DNA of 64,000 nucleotides from Dermacentor variabilis (GCF_050947875.1 NC_134573.1:71301315-71365314); one strand, 5' to 3'; numbered from the stretch's first letter, positions 31,940-43,525 are shown. Numbers and translations are program-made. The notes: generated by a model not told the origin, from the letters alone.

Positions 31940-33030
31940 CTATTCCAAGGCACCGCTGGCCCTCGCCATCCTTTCTGCCCTCCGGACGAGCCTGAGCTGA
32001 TCCCCGAGGGCGGAGCTGGATAGCAATGCCTCCCACCTTGCTCTCGTGTTATTATCTTCTTGTTCTTCTGTGTGAGCTGTGCACTCCCATGTGATGTGGT
32101 AGAGCGTTGGTGTGCTCCCACACCACGGGCATATGTCCTTGTATGCTGTTGGGTAGTATATGTGCAATTTATGTAGGTTTATGTATGTGTCCGTTTGGAG
32201 CCTGCGTAACGTCGCTGAGTCCACGGCTGAAAGGTTCCTATGCGGGGCTGGGTAGAGCCTTCTGAATTCCCTGTAGTGTTGCAAGATCGCTTTATAATTT
32301 GGATCGATGGGTGTCGGGTCCTCTACGATGTTGCCATGGGCAGCTCGGCAATTAGTGAAACCTCGAGCCGCCTCATCTGCATGGAGGTTCCCAGTAATAC
32401 CCTCGTGTCCCGGGGCCCATGTTATCGTTTGGGTATACCTGATGTCAAAGTCTCTGTTGATTTCGGTAAGTATCCGGCGTGCCTTCGCGCCGATTTGTCC
32501 CCTCTGATAGTTCCTACATGCGGCCTGAGAATCCGTGACTATTGTTAGTGGAGCATTGCGCTCTATGCCTTCTCTTATAGCTAAGGCGATGGCTATCTCT
32601 TCGGCTTCTAAAATGGTTGCTCGGGAAACGGAAGCACAGGCCGTGATTTTCCCTTTACGGTTTACGACAACTGCCACCATGTTCTTTGCGTTGGCCTGAT
32701 ATGGTGAAGCATCCGTGAATCGTGCAGTGTCCAAGTATTATAGCTAAGGCGATGGCTATCTCTTCGGCTTCTAAAATGGTTGCTCGGGAAACGGAAGCAC
32801 AGGCCGTGATTTTCCCTTTACGGTTTACGACAACTGCCACCATGTTCTTTGCGTTGGCCTGATATGGTGAAGCATCCGTGAATCGTGCAGTGTCCAAGTA
32901 TTTTGTAGTTTTGTCTATGTATTCTGCTCTAGCTTTTCTCCTTCCTGCGTGTAATGTCGGATCCATGTTTTGTGGTATTGGTGATACCCCATATAAAGCT
33001 CTAATCTGGCAGGGTAGACCTTTGGGGAGG
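31940..33030 (-). pseudogene. LINE ORF2, RNase H and zinc-motif part
   Basis: Continues as PKGLPCQIRALYGVSPIPQN, then the RNase H domain: FTDAS (first Asp), EAEEIAIALA (Glu), LTIVTDSQAAC (second Asp), TWAPGHEGITGN and HADEAARG (last Asp). After it come LRRLQTDTYINLHKLH and a CPWCGSTPTLYHITWEC zinc-like motif, ending in RASGALE and a stop. A 163-bp tandem duplication at 32577-32902 breaks the frame in the middle of RNase H. Confidence 0.83.
32577..32902. repeat. Exact 163-bp tandem duplication
   Basis: The units 32577-32739 and 32740-32902 appear identical (both run from TATAGCTAAGGCGATGGC to CAGTGTCCAAGTATT). The length is not a multiple of three, so it disrupts the LINE RNase H frame. Either recent or an assembly artefact. 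Confidence 0.85.
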
Positions 33031-33579
33031 TGTGGGCCCTGTCCACCCACACCTCCCCAATCTCAACGAGGTCACCCACTCCATTGCGCGAGGTCTAGTC
33101 AACCGCGCCGGAGTCACTGGAGATGAGTTGGACACCAGGGACAGTCTGACAACTTATAATGATCTCGTTAAGGCATTTCACCTCAGTCGCCGAATCTTCC
33201 CCCCGCCTCACCCAAAGTTCAGCCGGGCGCAGGCTACCACCCTGCGTCTACTACAAACAAACACGTACCCTTCACCCGCCCGCCTCCACCGGACGTCTAC
33301 ACTACCCCCAACTGCCGGTGCTGTGGAATTCACCCGGCTACGCTTCCGCATATGCTATGGGAGTGCCCAGCACAGTACAACCAGACTAACACCACGACTC
33401 TCTCGTCGAGGTTGCATGAGGCTCTGCGGAGCTCCGCCCTCGACGACCAAACCTGGGCGACCCAGCACGCCCGCGAGGCGGCGGCGAGGCAAGCCCTCGA
33501 CGTCCCTTCGTGGGAGGCTCAGGCCCGGCCATCATAAAGTGCTGGTTCTACAATAAAAGTTTATTCCTCCTCCTCCTCC
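33030..33579 (+). mobile_element. Nested 3' end of a second RNase H LINE
   Basis: The plus strand reads LPNLNEVTHSIARGLVNRAG and LSRRIFPPPHPKFSRAQATT, then LRLLQTNTYPSPARLH, the segment after RNase H in this LINE group. It ends AATAAAAGTTTATTCCTCCT and a (TCC)n tail. It splits the host LINE between ...QRIGL and PKGL..., which join cleanly when it is removed. The left junction lies in the inverted pair GGGGAGGTGTGGG/CCCACACCTCCCC. Confidence 0.8.
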
Positions 33580-33589
33580 AAGGCCGATT

Positions 33590-35072
33590 CTTTGAAGAAG
33601 AGCTCTGCCGACTGTCGTTTGCGCCAATCGACTCCTCTGCGCTATGAGTTGGGTTTCAGCCAGCTCATCAAATGTATTGTGGAGGCCGAGGGCTAGAAGT
33701 TTCTCATTTGAAGTGTTGCGTGGCAACCTCAGGGCTGTCTTATATGCCATCCTTATTATTTTATCAGCCTTTTCTTCTTCCTCCCTGTTCATGGTATGGT
33801 AAGGTAGGGAGTACATTAGTCTGCTAATGACCAGGCTTTTCACAAGTCTGAGGGTGTCTTGTTCCCCCATTCCTGTCCGACTATGAGCCACACGGGCTAT
33901 CATCCGGTTAATTTGTTGCGTTGTTTTTCTGATCGTGTTTAAAGTGTGTAAACATCTGACATTAGACTGCAGCCACATCCCCAACACTCTTACTATTGAC
34001 CTCTCAGGAATAATTTTCCCTTCCAGCCTGATCTCGAGTTTGAGTCTCGGGTCAGTTCTTTGTTTTTTGGTTTTTGTGAGGCGAATGAGTTCTGACTTCT
34101 CCGCAGAGCACTGCAGTCCTCTTTGTTGCGTATAGTTTTCTATTATATTGGCTGCCCGTTGGAGCTTTTCCTCCTTCTCTCCCAAGTTGCCCTTGGTTAT
34201 CCATATCGTTTTATCATCCGCGTACAGGGAATGACGGACGTCGGGGATTTCTTGAGTTTTTTAGCTAGTCCAATCATGGCTATGTTGAAGAGTGTAGGAG
34301 AAATCACCGCACCCTGTGGCGTTCCTTTGTTAGGAGGATGGATGACTTCAGATTGATCGTTTCCTACTTTGATAACAGCTGTTCTCTGGTTGAGGAAGCT
34401 TCGGATGTATTGGTACGTCCTTTGACCGCAGCTGGTCTCTGCAAGTCCATCCAGTATCCCTTTGTGACTTACGTTGTCGAAGGCCCCTTTTATGTCGACA
34501 GCCATGACAATGTGTTCTCCTGCCTTGGGGACGTTCGTCAATACTTCCTCTTTTAAAAGCAGAAGTATGTCCTGTGTTGACAGATGTGGTCTGAAGCCAA
34601 ACATGGTGTCAGGCATTAAGTTGTTTTCTTCAAGATGACGTTGGAGTCTAGTGTTTACTAATCTTTCGAACACCTTTCCTAGACATGATGTAAGAGAGAT
34701 GGGCCTAAGGTTGTCTAAAGTAAATTTCTTCCCTGGTTTCGGAATCATGATTATCACAGCGTGTTTCCATTGCTGTGGTATCGTTCCTTTGACCCAATGG
34801 TCATTTATAAAGTTCGTAAGGGCTGTTATGGCTTCATCATTCATGTTTCTAATCATGGTATTTGATATTTGGTCCGCCCCTGCCGCTGTGTTCCGTTTTG
34901 TACTGGCGATCGCTGCTCTAACTTCTGCCACCGTGAAGAGTTCATCCATTTCTGGGCTTGGGTGTCCGGTGTAATCAGCTTGGTATGGGGGTATCGGGGC
35001 TTTGTTACCGAAGCATTTTCTATGGACTGCCTGAAGGAGTTCTTCTTTTGTGCCTGGGTACGAGTGTAGCAA
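33590..35072 (-). pseudogene. LINE ORF2, reverse transcriptase part
   Basis: AGADQISNTMIRN, HAVIIMIPKPGKKFTLDNLR, PISLTSCLGKVFERLV, HIVMAVDIKGAFDNVSH and NKGTPQGAVISPTLFNIAM are RT motifs 1-5. One A is missing near 34207, so the catalytic box LYADDKTIWIT (~34200-34230 antisense) is read in the next frame, which runs on to 33590 (SAEKSELIRL, VRVLGMWLQ, KTALRLPRNTSNEKL). It is cut at QRIGL by the nested insertion. Confidence 0.83.
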
Positions 35073-35075
35073 TCT

Positions 35076-36200
35076 CTACAAGTTCTTTTGTCCTTCGCGT
35101 CTGGTTTTGAGCGGGTCAATCATTCCTCTGAGGATGTTCCACGTTTTTGCCGTCCCTAGGGTTCCATTAAGTGATCCGCAGAAGCGTTCCCAGTTGGCCG
35201 TTGTGAGTTGATTAGCGTATTCCTCGACCTTCTGGGTTATTTCTTTGATTTTCATTTTGAGTTTGCGGTTGCATTTCTGTCGCTTCCATCTTTTGGTCAG
35301 GCTTCGTCTTGCATCCCACAGATGCAATAGGTGAGGGTCCACTTCAGGTGTTTTGTCCGTCCTGGTGATCGTTTTGGTATGTTTCTGCTTTATATTTCGT
35401 ATGCGTTCGCACCAATTATCTAAATCATTTATGTCCGTGGTTTGTTCTTTCAGCGATTCTCTGTACGCCCGCCAGTCTGTTATTTTAGCTGTACCTATTT
35501 GTTTGCGGATTTGAGCTGTGCGGATTGTGGTACTTATAATGCAATGGTCACTTCCTAGATTTTCGAGGGTGTTGCACCACTCCGCATTTGGAGAATTTTT
35601 TGTTATTGTTAGGTGCGGACTTGTGTCTGCGGAGATACTATTCCCTGTTCTTGTTGGCATTGCAGGGTCTGTTAGAAGTGTCATTCCGAGTGCTTCTATT
35701 TGTCCCATAATATTTTTGCCTTTATTGTTCTGGGTTGGATACCCCCAGCTTGAGTGCCTGGCATTAAAATCCCCAACTATCACTAGAGGTCTCCCCTTCG
35801 CCATTTTTGCTGTCTCTTGAAATAGTTTGTCGAACGTTGCTCTTTTCTGACTCGGCGGGCTGTAGACATTAATTATGAAGGCACTCTTTCCTCTGGTGCC
35901 TTTATATGTGATTTCTGTTATTATATGCGGAATGTCCGTTCCTTCTATAGATTTGTGACATATTGCTGTAATTTTCTTGTCGACCAATGTTGCGACCTTC
36001 CAGTTTTCACCTTCGGTATTGAAGGTTTCGTATCCCTGTAATTTTGGGTTTGTTCCGGCTTCTTGCAATGCAATGATAGCTGGTGATCTTTTTTGTGTCA
36101 TCACCAGCTGCGACAGTTGTCCCATTTTACGCCGGAACCCGCGGCAGTTCCACTGCCATATTTCGCACTCTTCGGAAGCGTGCTTTTGATGTTTAGGCAT
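35076..36200 (-). pseudogene. LINE ORF2, APE endonuclease part
   Basis: Starts MPKHQKHASEECEIWQWNCR; WNCRG is the first endonuclease motif, PAIIALQEAG carries the catalytic Glu, IINVYSPP and LVIVGDFNARHSSWG the Asp/Asn motif, and LGSDHCII the final Asp-His. All catalytic motifs look intact. The frame stops at TAG (35078-35076) after EGQKNL but continues in the same frame into the RT (RLLHSYPGTKEEL), so a single nonsense change separates them. Confidence 0.82.
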
Positions 36201-36964
36201 TGTGTGTCGCCTGGGTCATGGCCGACAGGCCTGGCCTGTTGTATACTTTCTCTGCTTTTTCTCTTATGCTACTGCCTGTGGCATGTTTTCTCAATGCTTT
36301 CGTAAATTCTATTTGTTGTGCCTGGATTTTCTTGTCCAGAGCTTCTAGTTTTCGATCTACCTGAATCATCACCTGCTCTATGATTGTGGGTATAACTTCT
36401 TTTATGGTTTCTTTCAGTATCGACAAGGTAATTACGGTGTCGCCTTCTAAATTCGGTAGTTTTTGTCCTTTCTGTCCTGTCTGGACTGGTTTAGGTTCTT
36501 GTTGTGGTTGCTGCTTTTGTTGCTTTTTTAATTGCCTATTTTCTCTTTCTAGGTCTCCTATTCGCACTCGCATTAGCTCTAGTTCGCGTTCTAGTCGTGT
36601 GAGTTGTGTTGTTTGGTGTGGGGGTTGGGAGGCGATTGCTGCCCAGCTCACCTTGGTTTTGCCTTCCTTGTTCAGCGTCTTCTTGCTCTTCTGCTGTTGT
36701 TTTGTTGTTTGGCCCCTCTCTTGGCCACTGTCCCTGGAGTTGGAGTGGTCTCGGGAGCTGGACCTGGATCGGGAACTGGATCGGGACCTGGAACGGGCCC
36801 CGTCTGGTGATGCAGAGCCCTCACGGTCCGTGCTGAACCAGCGTCTCTTGAGGATTCCGTTGGCTTGTGGTCGGCGTAGGCGTTGCGACAGTGGTGGTCT
36901 GCCCCTTTGGGGGACCCGTTTGAGTTTCTTGGTGCACTCCGATGCCGCCGTGGGATGAGCCCCC
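36193..36964 (-). CDS. LINE ORF1 protein (SR-rich, coiled coil)
   Basis: The first part is basic and SR-rich (SRSRSSSRSRSSSRDHS), followed by KVSWAAIASQPP and a coiled coil (TRLERELELMRVRIGDLERE). The C-terminal part (KETIKEVIPTIIEQVMIQVD) is also helical. No CCHC knuckle was seen, unlike many I-type ORF1 proteins. Role in the family: RNA binding and RNP formation. The open frame continues upstream to 37128 only because it runs into an unrelated CR1/Jockey RT fragment, so the true 5' end of ORF1 is uncertain. It ends ACACACAATGCCTAA, overlapping the ORF2 start by 8 bases. Confidence 0.7.
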
Positions 36965-36969
36965 CCGCA

Positions 36970-37395
36970 CCTTGTTTGTAGTAAGTAAAACAACGTTTTT
37001 TTATTTACTTGCATTTTCCAAGTTTCACGCCATTCTTGAACAGACGCCAGTACATCGCTGCGCACTACTTTGTCCTTCTGGTTACATATTTCTTGATAAA
37101 TTAAACATTCGTCGGCGAACAGTCGCACAATTGCGTTTTCATTGTCATCTGAGTAAATGTCGTTAATATAAACGAGAAATAATACCGGGCCAAGGACAGA
37201 CCCTTGAGGAACGCCTGAAGTTACAAATAAACGATCGGACTGGTAGCCGTTTATGTCCGCGTACTGCGTCCTCCATGATAGATATGACCTTACCCATTAC
37301 ACTATATTGTTATTTATTCCAAGCTGTTTCAATTTGATAATTAATTCATTATGAGGAACCATATCAAAAGCTTTTAAGAAATCAAGGCATATATG
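36970..37395 (-). mobile_element. CR1/Jockey-like LINE RT fragment
   Basis: Minus strand: LDFLKAFDMVPHNELIIKLK, SYLSWRTQYADINGYQSD, VTSGVPQGSVLGPVLFLVYI and AIVRLFADECLIYQEI, where FADE replaces the catalytic FADD. It is interrupted at its 3' side by the I-type LINE. Confidence 0.75.
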
Positions 37396-37520
37396 GTTCG
37401 ATTCCCACCCAGCCCATCTTGCAAGTTGTTTTTATTTATGAATTGCCTTCCGCCATTTTTCGCTCACGGCCAACGACGCCGACGACACCGGCTTTTTTGC
37501 GACACGAGCTCCTTAATGCT
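37393..37520 (+). mobile_element. tRNA-type SINE, 5'-truncated
   Basis: Begins at the B-box-like GGTTCGATTCCCACCC, then TTGCAAGTTGTTTTTATTTA and GCCGCCATTTTTCGC-like body, ending CTCCTTAATGCTGTCGGGTTA. It shares the post-head block with the SINE at 27185. Family assignment is from memory. Confidence 0.5.
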
Positions 37521-38003
37521 GTCGGGTTAATATCATCATCAGCAATGGCTCATATCCCCGTAAGCAAGCAACAAATGCAATGGCCTCTTAAGGCAGAGGC
37601 TACACGCGCTCAGCAAAGTGGCTGGTGCATGCATTCATTAAATCACCCATAAAACACACAGAAAATCACACGTTTCAATAACGAACAAGCTGAAAACAAG
37701 CATCCGAACCATCAATAAAGCACTGTATACTCCCCTCGGAAGTAGACTACGGCCGAGGAAGCTCGCCAAGCGAGAAACGAGGTGCGACTTTCGAAGCGGC
37801 GGGAGCAAGGGGTTCGACCGTGTGTGCTGCTTTTGCCTGCTGAGGGGATGCAACGCAAAGTCGAAGAGAAACCTCGTTGGCGCGAGTATGTTGCAGAATC
37901 AAGCGTCTTTCCTTTCTTTAGATCACTATCATCATCGCGAGTCTGACTCCGCTATACGAGTGTGCGAAGCCGCAGCTAAGCGTCGAAAACGAGCGGAAGG
38001 TAG
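37521..38003. other. Unassigned stretch
   Basis: No gene or repeat recognised. Confidence 0.35.
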
Positions 38004-40432
38004 TGGTGGTGGTAAACATTTATTTCACTTATATACAAAGAGAGTTAAGGACGACAAAATCTAGGAGGGGTCCCTAGTCCGGGACCCCTGTGGCCTCCGC
38101 GGCGGCTCGGGCCCTAGCCACGAGAGCTCTTTCGCTCTCTAAGGTATAGCAGCCGAGCAGGGCAGCCTCCCAGCTCTCTCGGGTGGGTGGGGGGAAGGGT
38201 AAACCGGGTTAGAAGGGCAAGCCCACACCATGTGGAAAACGTCCGAGAACGCGTAACCACACAGTAGGCACTCCCTAGAGAAAGCAGGGCTAAATTACTG
38301 TAGTACGGCCGGGCACAGTACCGTGTTAGTATAGAGACGGAGGAGCCAGTGCTCCTCTGCCTTGGTCAAACCTTTAGCGGGGGGGGGGGGGTTAAAGAAA
38401 CCGTGAGCGGATTGGTAGAGCTGAGTGATTTCGCAGAAAGTAATGGCGTGATTTGTTTCTAGATCCTCAGACGGTGGGTGTTGAAGCGATGCCCGGTGGT
38501 TGAGCACGCGGGCTGAGGTACCAGCGGCCTCATTTCCATCTAAACCCGTATGTGCTGGAGTCCAGCTGACGATACGTGTCCCGGGACGGTCCCGGTACTC
38601 GCATTCTCGTAAGATTTTGGCGGCGCGTCTGTGGCTATGTGCCCATTTTCAAAGTTTTGGCAGGCATCCCGGGAGTCAGTGATGATGTCTCTGTAGACAG
38701 GATCTGCTCTGGCGAGTGCTATGGTGACTTCCTCCGCATGTGTAATGTTGGGGGCACGGAAAGTGAGGCCCTGAACGTGTTCGTTGTGATGGATCACTGC
38801 CGCCGTGTACCCTCTCCCCCCCCCCCCCCACCCGCCTCCGTGGTGTGGGCCGGCAGCGTCCGTATAGAAGACCCGATGGCGCGATCTATAGCGTTCGCTG
38901 AGGGCCGCCACGCGCGCAGAGCGGCGGCCATCGTGGATTCCCTTAGTCATATTTTGGAGCAGAGGGTGGATTTGCAGCGCATGACGCCAGACCCCTGGGG
39001 TTCGAGTCCGATTCCCTGCCTGTGTGGTGTACGTTATGTGTAGGGGGTCTAGAAGGCGTTTTCCTGCAGGCGACTTACTCAACTGTGCATACTGGTTGTT
39101 CAGGTGCGGTTCTCGAAGTTCCCCGAACGTGTTGGTCATCCCCAGTTCAATGAGCCTTTAATTCGACGTTGCGATAGGAAAGTCGAGAGCGCGTTTGTAA
39201 ATTTTCCTTAGAACAACCTCAAGGGAGTTCTCGTCGTACTTTCGCAAGAGCAGGTTGGGTGCCAATATAGGATTCGGCTGGTCACGAAAGGATTTGCCAG
39301 CCTCAAGCCATCTCTGCATCGGAGACCACCCGTTTGTTGGATACCCGGTGGACCATGTGACCCACCTGGTCCCCTACCTTGCGAAGCTTCTGCACGGTTG
39401 TGTCTATCTTGCGGTGCCTGTTGATGAAGAGTCCCAACACTCTTATCTCGTCGTGTTCTGGTATTGGTCCGCTAGCGAGGGATAGGGCCATTTGGTTTGT
39501 ACACTTCGTGTTGGGCCGAAGGTGTACGAATTCCGATTTCGTTGGTGAACATTCGAGGCACCAGCGGTGAGCGTAGGTTTTTACGATGGTTGCTGCTTGT
39601 TGCTTGTTGCAGACCGGCCTCGATTTGCCCAAGCGATCCTTGGGTTGCCCAGAGCATGATATCGTCGGCATACAAAGCATGTGTGATGCCGGGGATGTCA
39701 TTGAGCAGAGGGGTGAGCTGAGCCATGGCCAGGTTGAAGAGAAGAGAGGACGGCTCCTTGTGGCGTTCCTCGAGTACCCAGGGGGTACGGGCCATGCTCC
39801 TGTTCTTGGATTTTGAGGTAGGTTTGCCGATCAGTCAAGAACTGTCGAATGTACCAGAAAGTGTTGGACCCACAATTTGTCTGAGACAAGTGTGTGAATA
39901 TGATGTCATGCGTGAAGTTATCGAACGCCCCTTTGAGGTCCAAGGCGAGGACTACCTGGTCGTCACTGGGGTGTTCGACCGGCTCGATGATATGCCTGTT
40001 CAGTTGTAGGAGGACATCCTGCGCGGACCGGTGTGGTCGGAAGCCGTGCATGGTGTCAGGAAAAGTGTTCCGGGCTTCGAGGTATGTTGAGAGTCGGTCT
40101 CGTACCATCGTCTCCATGAGCTTCCCCGCACAAGAAGTCAGGGAGATAGGTCTGAGATTTTCGATGCTGATGGATTTGCCTGGTTTGGGGATAAATGTTA
40201 CCAGTGCCGTTTTCCAGTCCATAAGGAGCTCGGGGAGCGCCGCCGTCCCAGATGGTGTTGAAGTATATTCGAGCAGGTGCACGTACGCCGGATCCGGGAG
40301 GTTAGCTAAGAGCTTCACCGTCACTCTATCCCGGCCGGGTGCCGTGCCCCGTTTCATTTTGGTCAAGGCCACTTTCAGGTCATGGAGTGTGAAAGCAGCA
40401 ACGCGACGATGCCAGACGACAAGGTAGAAAGG
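38004..40432 (-). mobile_element. I-type LINE (RT + RNase H), 5'-truncated
   Basis: Minus strand: MKRGTAPGRDRVTVKLLANL, TALVTFIPKPGKSISIENLR, LDLKGAFDNFTHD, GTRGTPQGAVLS, then after a frame change ITHALYADDIMLWATQGSLG (YADD box). RNase H follows: HRVFYTDAAGPHHGGG, NITHAEEVTIALARAD and IITDSRDACQNFENG. The 3' end is AATAAATGTTTACCACCACC near 38004. Several frame breaks are present, and G or C homopolymers at 38380-38391 and 38818-38830 may be sequencing errors. Confidence 0.83.
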
Positions 40433-41639
40433 AGGCCGAAGCTCGCATACAAAGTCTTGCTGCACGTTTACTTTACACTGCGGCTTGACATGTCTTACAA
40501 GAAATCTCACCCCTCCGATCGTGTAGCTCAATGCACTCCAAAGTGTGCAGCAGGCTTTCGTCTCCAAATGTTACAGGAATGTAACATGCTGCCGAACTTT
40601 TTAATCGTGGACACCATAGGTGTCTTACTTAACGCATCGAAATAGGGAAAAAACGCCAGTTTAGTAATTATTTGCAAAGCTCCCTACTAATTTTGAAACG
40701 CTAACGTTTCGCTGCAGATTGCAGATAACATCGCCTAGATTTTTTACCAAATGTAGACCTGTTGTAACGTAGAGCATTTTCGGGACATTAGAAAACACAG
40801 CGGATAACAGCCGTATAACGCATTTGAGCGCTTTATGCAGGAATTTTTCATGAACAAATGAAGAGCTCAGAAGGCGGCATATTGCAAATGCGCTTGAAAT
40901 GTTATCAACTTTGCACTTCGCCTACACATTACCATAACAATGCCCTTACTTTCACACAGTATAAACAAAGTAGCTCAATTAATCCACCGAAGACATCGGC
41001 GAAAGTGACTGCGAGCGTTGGTAGTGCATGAAAGAAGAAAAAAAAAGGTTAGGTATTTATTTTCAAATTTCGCATCCAAGCCAGAAACGCTCAAGTTTCA
41101 CCGCACGTGCATTACACTTAGCATGACCCTCTGTTTTCACCAAATGTAAACTCTCGTGTGACTTATTCTTTGGCATCACTGAGGAACATAACTGCTAATG
41201 AACGCGTAACGTTGTCGAGCGCTTGCTTAAGAAAATTTTCGCAAACAGTGCCATCACCTGACGCTCCTAGAAAATTTATGCGTGCATCGTGCACAATATG
41301 CCCCTATAGCCACTCACAATGTGAAAGTTGTGGCACGTTGAGTTCTTTCAGGACATTGGGCAAGCTTCCTGCACAGTTCATGAAGTACACTTGTAAAGCT
41401 TTCTGTACAAGTGGGCCATAACATGACACTCATTCTGTGCATATATAGAACTGCGGCCACTTTTGGTTCTTTCAGGGTGGCGGGCAAACTTTGTAAGCGT
41501 CTTAATACCACCTCTACATAGCCAAAAATGAAGGCTCTGATTGTCATTGAGTCCTACACAGTTGAACATTTTTTCTGTGTATTACTTGCAATACTCCCCA
41601 CATTATTCCTAAGTATACACAGATATATAGACAGGTAGT
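40433..41639. other. Unassigned stretch, possibly an old repeat
   Basis: No gene recognised. GTTCTTTCAGGACATTGGGC (~41342) and GTTCTTTCAGGGTGGCGGGC (~41466) are related blocks about 124 bases apart, suggesting a diverged tandem repeat. Confidence 0.4.
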
Positions 41640-41800
41640 ACATAGCGTTCTACCTGGTGTAGAATTATATGCAAATGCAATGCAAAATGTGCACGTATCG
41701 GCGCTACGCGGCACGCATGTCACATCGCGTGTCTCCTTGCGCGCTAGGACACGTTTATAGGGTATTTTTTCCGCTGCATGTTGCCAAGTGCTGGCGTATG
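41640..41800 (-). repeat. Repeat family R, partial copy
   Basis: Related to 46.6-47.0 kb and 47.55-47.75 kb (blocks GCGTTCTACCTGGTGTAGAA, GCACGTATCGGCGCTACGCG, CATGTCACATCGCGTGTC). Orientation is defined by the plus-strand monomers at 42.8-43.5 kb. Confidence 0.6.
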
Positions 41801-41867
41801 TCCGAATGTAATGTAACTAATTTTCGCATGACACTACTCATAATTTCATGCAATAACAAAAAAGAGG

Positions 41868-41925
41868 GCTGGCGTGGCTCAGTGGTAGAGTATAGAGTAG
41901 AGTTAGTGGTAGAGTAGAGTATAGA
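41868..41925 (+). mobile_element. tRNA-like SINE head, truncated
   Basis: GGGCTGGCGTGGCTCAGTGG followed by TAGAGTA is a pol III A-box-like tRNA start. It is followed by short repeats of GTGGTAGAGTATAGAG and is cut by the LINE end at ~41926. No B box remains, so it is not a tRNA gene. Confidence 0.5.
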
Positions 41926-42775
41926 GTCCGCTTTCGTGGACGCCGCCGCCTACCGATGCAACCGAGCCTTCGCCGCGGTAGCGGTCTCGTCCTCGCAACG
42001 GACTTTAAACGCCGCCAAGGTACGCACACGTGGTCCCGAGGTGGCGGAGCAATTGGCCATAGCCCTGGCAATGCTCGACGATAAGCGAACGACAATATTC
42101 AGCGACTCGACACCGGCCATCAAAGCGTTCGAGAGAGGAGTGGTCTCCGTCAAGGCGTTACGCGTCCTCCGCAGCGCTGATACAAGCACCCTCAAACACC
42201 ACACCGTCATCTGGTTTCCCGCCCACCCGGGTCGGATCCCGGGCACCCCGCCCAACTTCAACGAGACAGCCCACGACGCTGCGCGCGCGCTTACCGACCG
42301 CGCCGTCACCCTCGGGCAACCACGTCTCGATGAGTTGGAGGCGAGCAGGGACGCCCCAGTAACCTGCACTGAAATAACCGAACACTTTTACTTGGGACGA
42401 CGTCTCTTTCCGCCCTCGCACCCCAAACTAAACAGGCCTCAGGCGCTAACGCTACGCTTATTACAGACAGATACCTATCCAAACCCCGCCACCTCACACA
42501 TCATCTACCCGGACGTCTACCCAGACGATGCGTGCCCCTCGTGAAGGGTCGCGGCGACACTCGCACACGTGCTCTCGGAGTGCAGAAACGCTCCGCCCGA
42601 CTCTACCTCCGACAAGTGGGAGAAGACCATATGAAGCCCGCTCCTACAAGACCAGCAACGGGCCGTCCAGCAGACTCGCGCAGCGGCCGCCAGGTACTCC
42701 CTGTCGGTCCCTGCGTGGGAGACGCCCACTGCGCGCTGACGTGCGTCCTGCAGGACTTTTAATAAAAAGTTTTTC
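41926..42775 (+). mobile_element. I-type LINE 3' end with RNase H
   Basis: RNase H: FVDAAAYRCNRAFAAVAVSS, EVAEQLAIALAMLDD, TTIFSDSTPAIKAFERG, VIWFPAHPGRIPGT and FNETAHDAARALTDRA. Then FYLGRRLFPPSHPKLNRPQA and LRLLQTDTYPNPA, YPDVYPDDACPS and a stop. The 3' end is TTTTAATAAAAAGTTTTTCC. The frame 41936-42544 is open, so this 5'-truncated copy is young. It belongs to the same group as the nested end at 33.0-33.6 kb. Confidence 0.8.
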
Positions 42776-42787
42776 CAATCCGATCCA

Positions 42788-42886
42788 ACGCTATGTGCTA
42801 CGTGCACAGGTAGCGGTACAAGGAAGATAAGAAGGTTTGAGGCAGAAAAAGAAGTGCAAAGAGATGTAACAAGAATGATAGAAAAA

Positions 42887-42930
<44 letters not shown>

Positions 42931-43525
42931 TGTGTACCTGATTTAATTAAGTTGGCTATGTCACCGCGGCGTTTCAAAAGGAATGCTAATCATCATCATT
43001 ATTATTAGCATCGTTTTGTGCCACTTGCCTTGCTATGTGAGATACCCGCCGCATAGCGTCTGTACGTGTGCCCTTTGCGTTGCAGTTACACTATGTGGCA
43101 TGTCACGTAGCAGTTGTATAGGTAGCGGTACAAGGTAGATAGAGAAGTCTTAGGGAAGAAAAGGAAGCTTATGGAGATGCATAAATATTGAAGTAATGTA
43201 AAACATGTATGGCCTACTTGATTAATAAAGATAGGCTAGGTGACTGTTTGTCACCGTCCCGTTTCAAAGGGAATGTCATTAAATCATCACCATCATCACT
43301 AGCACCGCATCATGCCGTTTGACACGTTATGTGACATGCACGCGGCGTAGCGTCGATACGTACAAACTGTTCATCGCAGTTCCGTTATACCTTACAAGGT
43401 GTTCCGACATGTAGCAGTTGCATATATAGCAGTTGCGTATGCTGCGTGTGCGGACCTGGTTAACTCAAGCAGGCAACGTGACTATTTGTCACCACCCCGT
43501 TTCAAAGGGGACGGCAATAAACTAC

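Larger units (their letters stand above)
31861..36964 (-). mobile_element. I-type LINE with RNase H, nearly complete
   Basis: In order on the minus strand: ORF1 (to 36193), ORF2 with APE endonuclease (36200-35076), reverse transcriptase (35072-33590) and RNase H with a Cys/His zinc motif (33030-31940), then AATAAAGTTTTGTTC and a (TTC)n tail at ~31861-31875. The defects are few: one TAG at 35078-35076, a one-base loss near 34207, a nested LINE end (33030-33579) and a 163-bp tandem duplication. This suggests a fairly recent insertion. It interrupts a CR1/Jockey fragment at its 5' side. Confidence 0.88.

Noticed and set aside
36193..37128. A host SR-type splicing protein
   Set aside because: The SR-rich frame overlaps a LINE ORF2 by eight bases and its upstream extension is a CR1/Jockey RT fragment, so it is LINE ORF1.
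41868..41925. A tRNA gene
   Set aside because: Only an A-box-like start is present; no B box or acceptor stem. The tRNA-like stretches at 54.4 and 54.9 kb likewise look like SINE heads.
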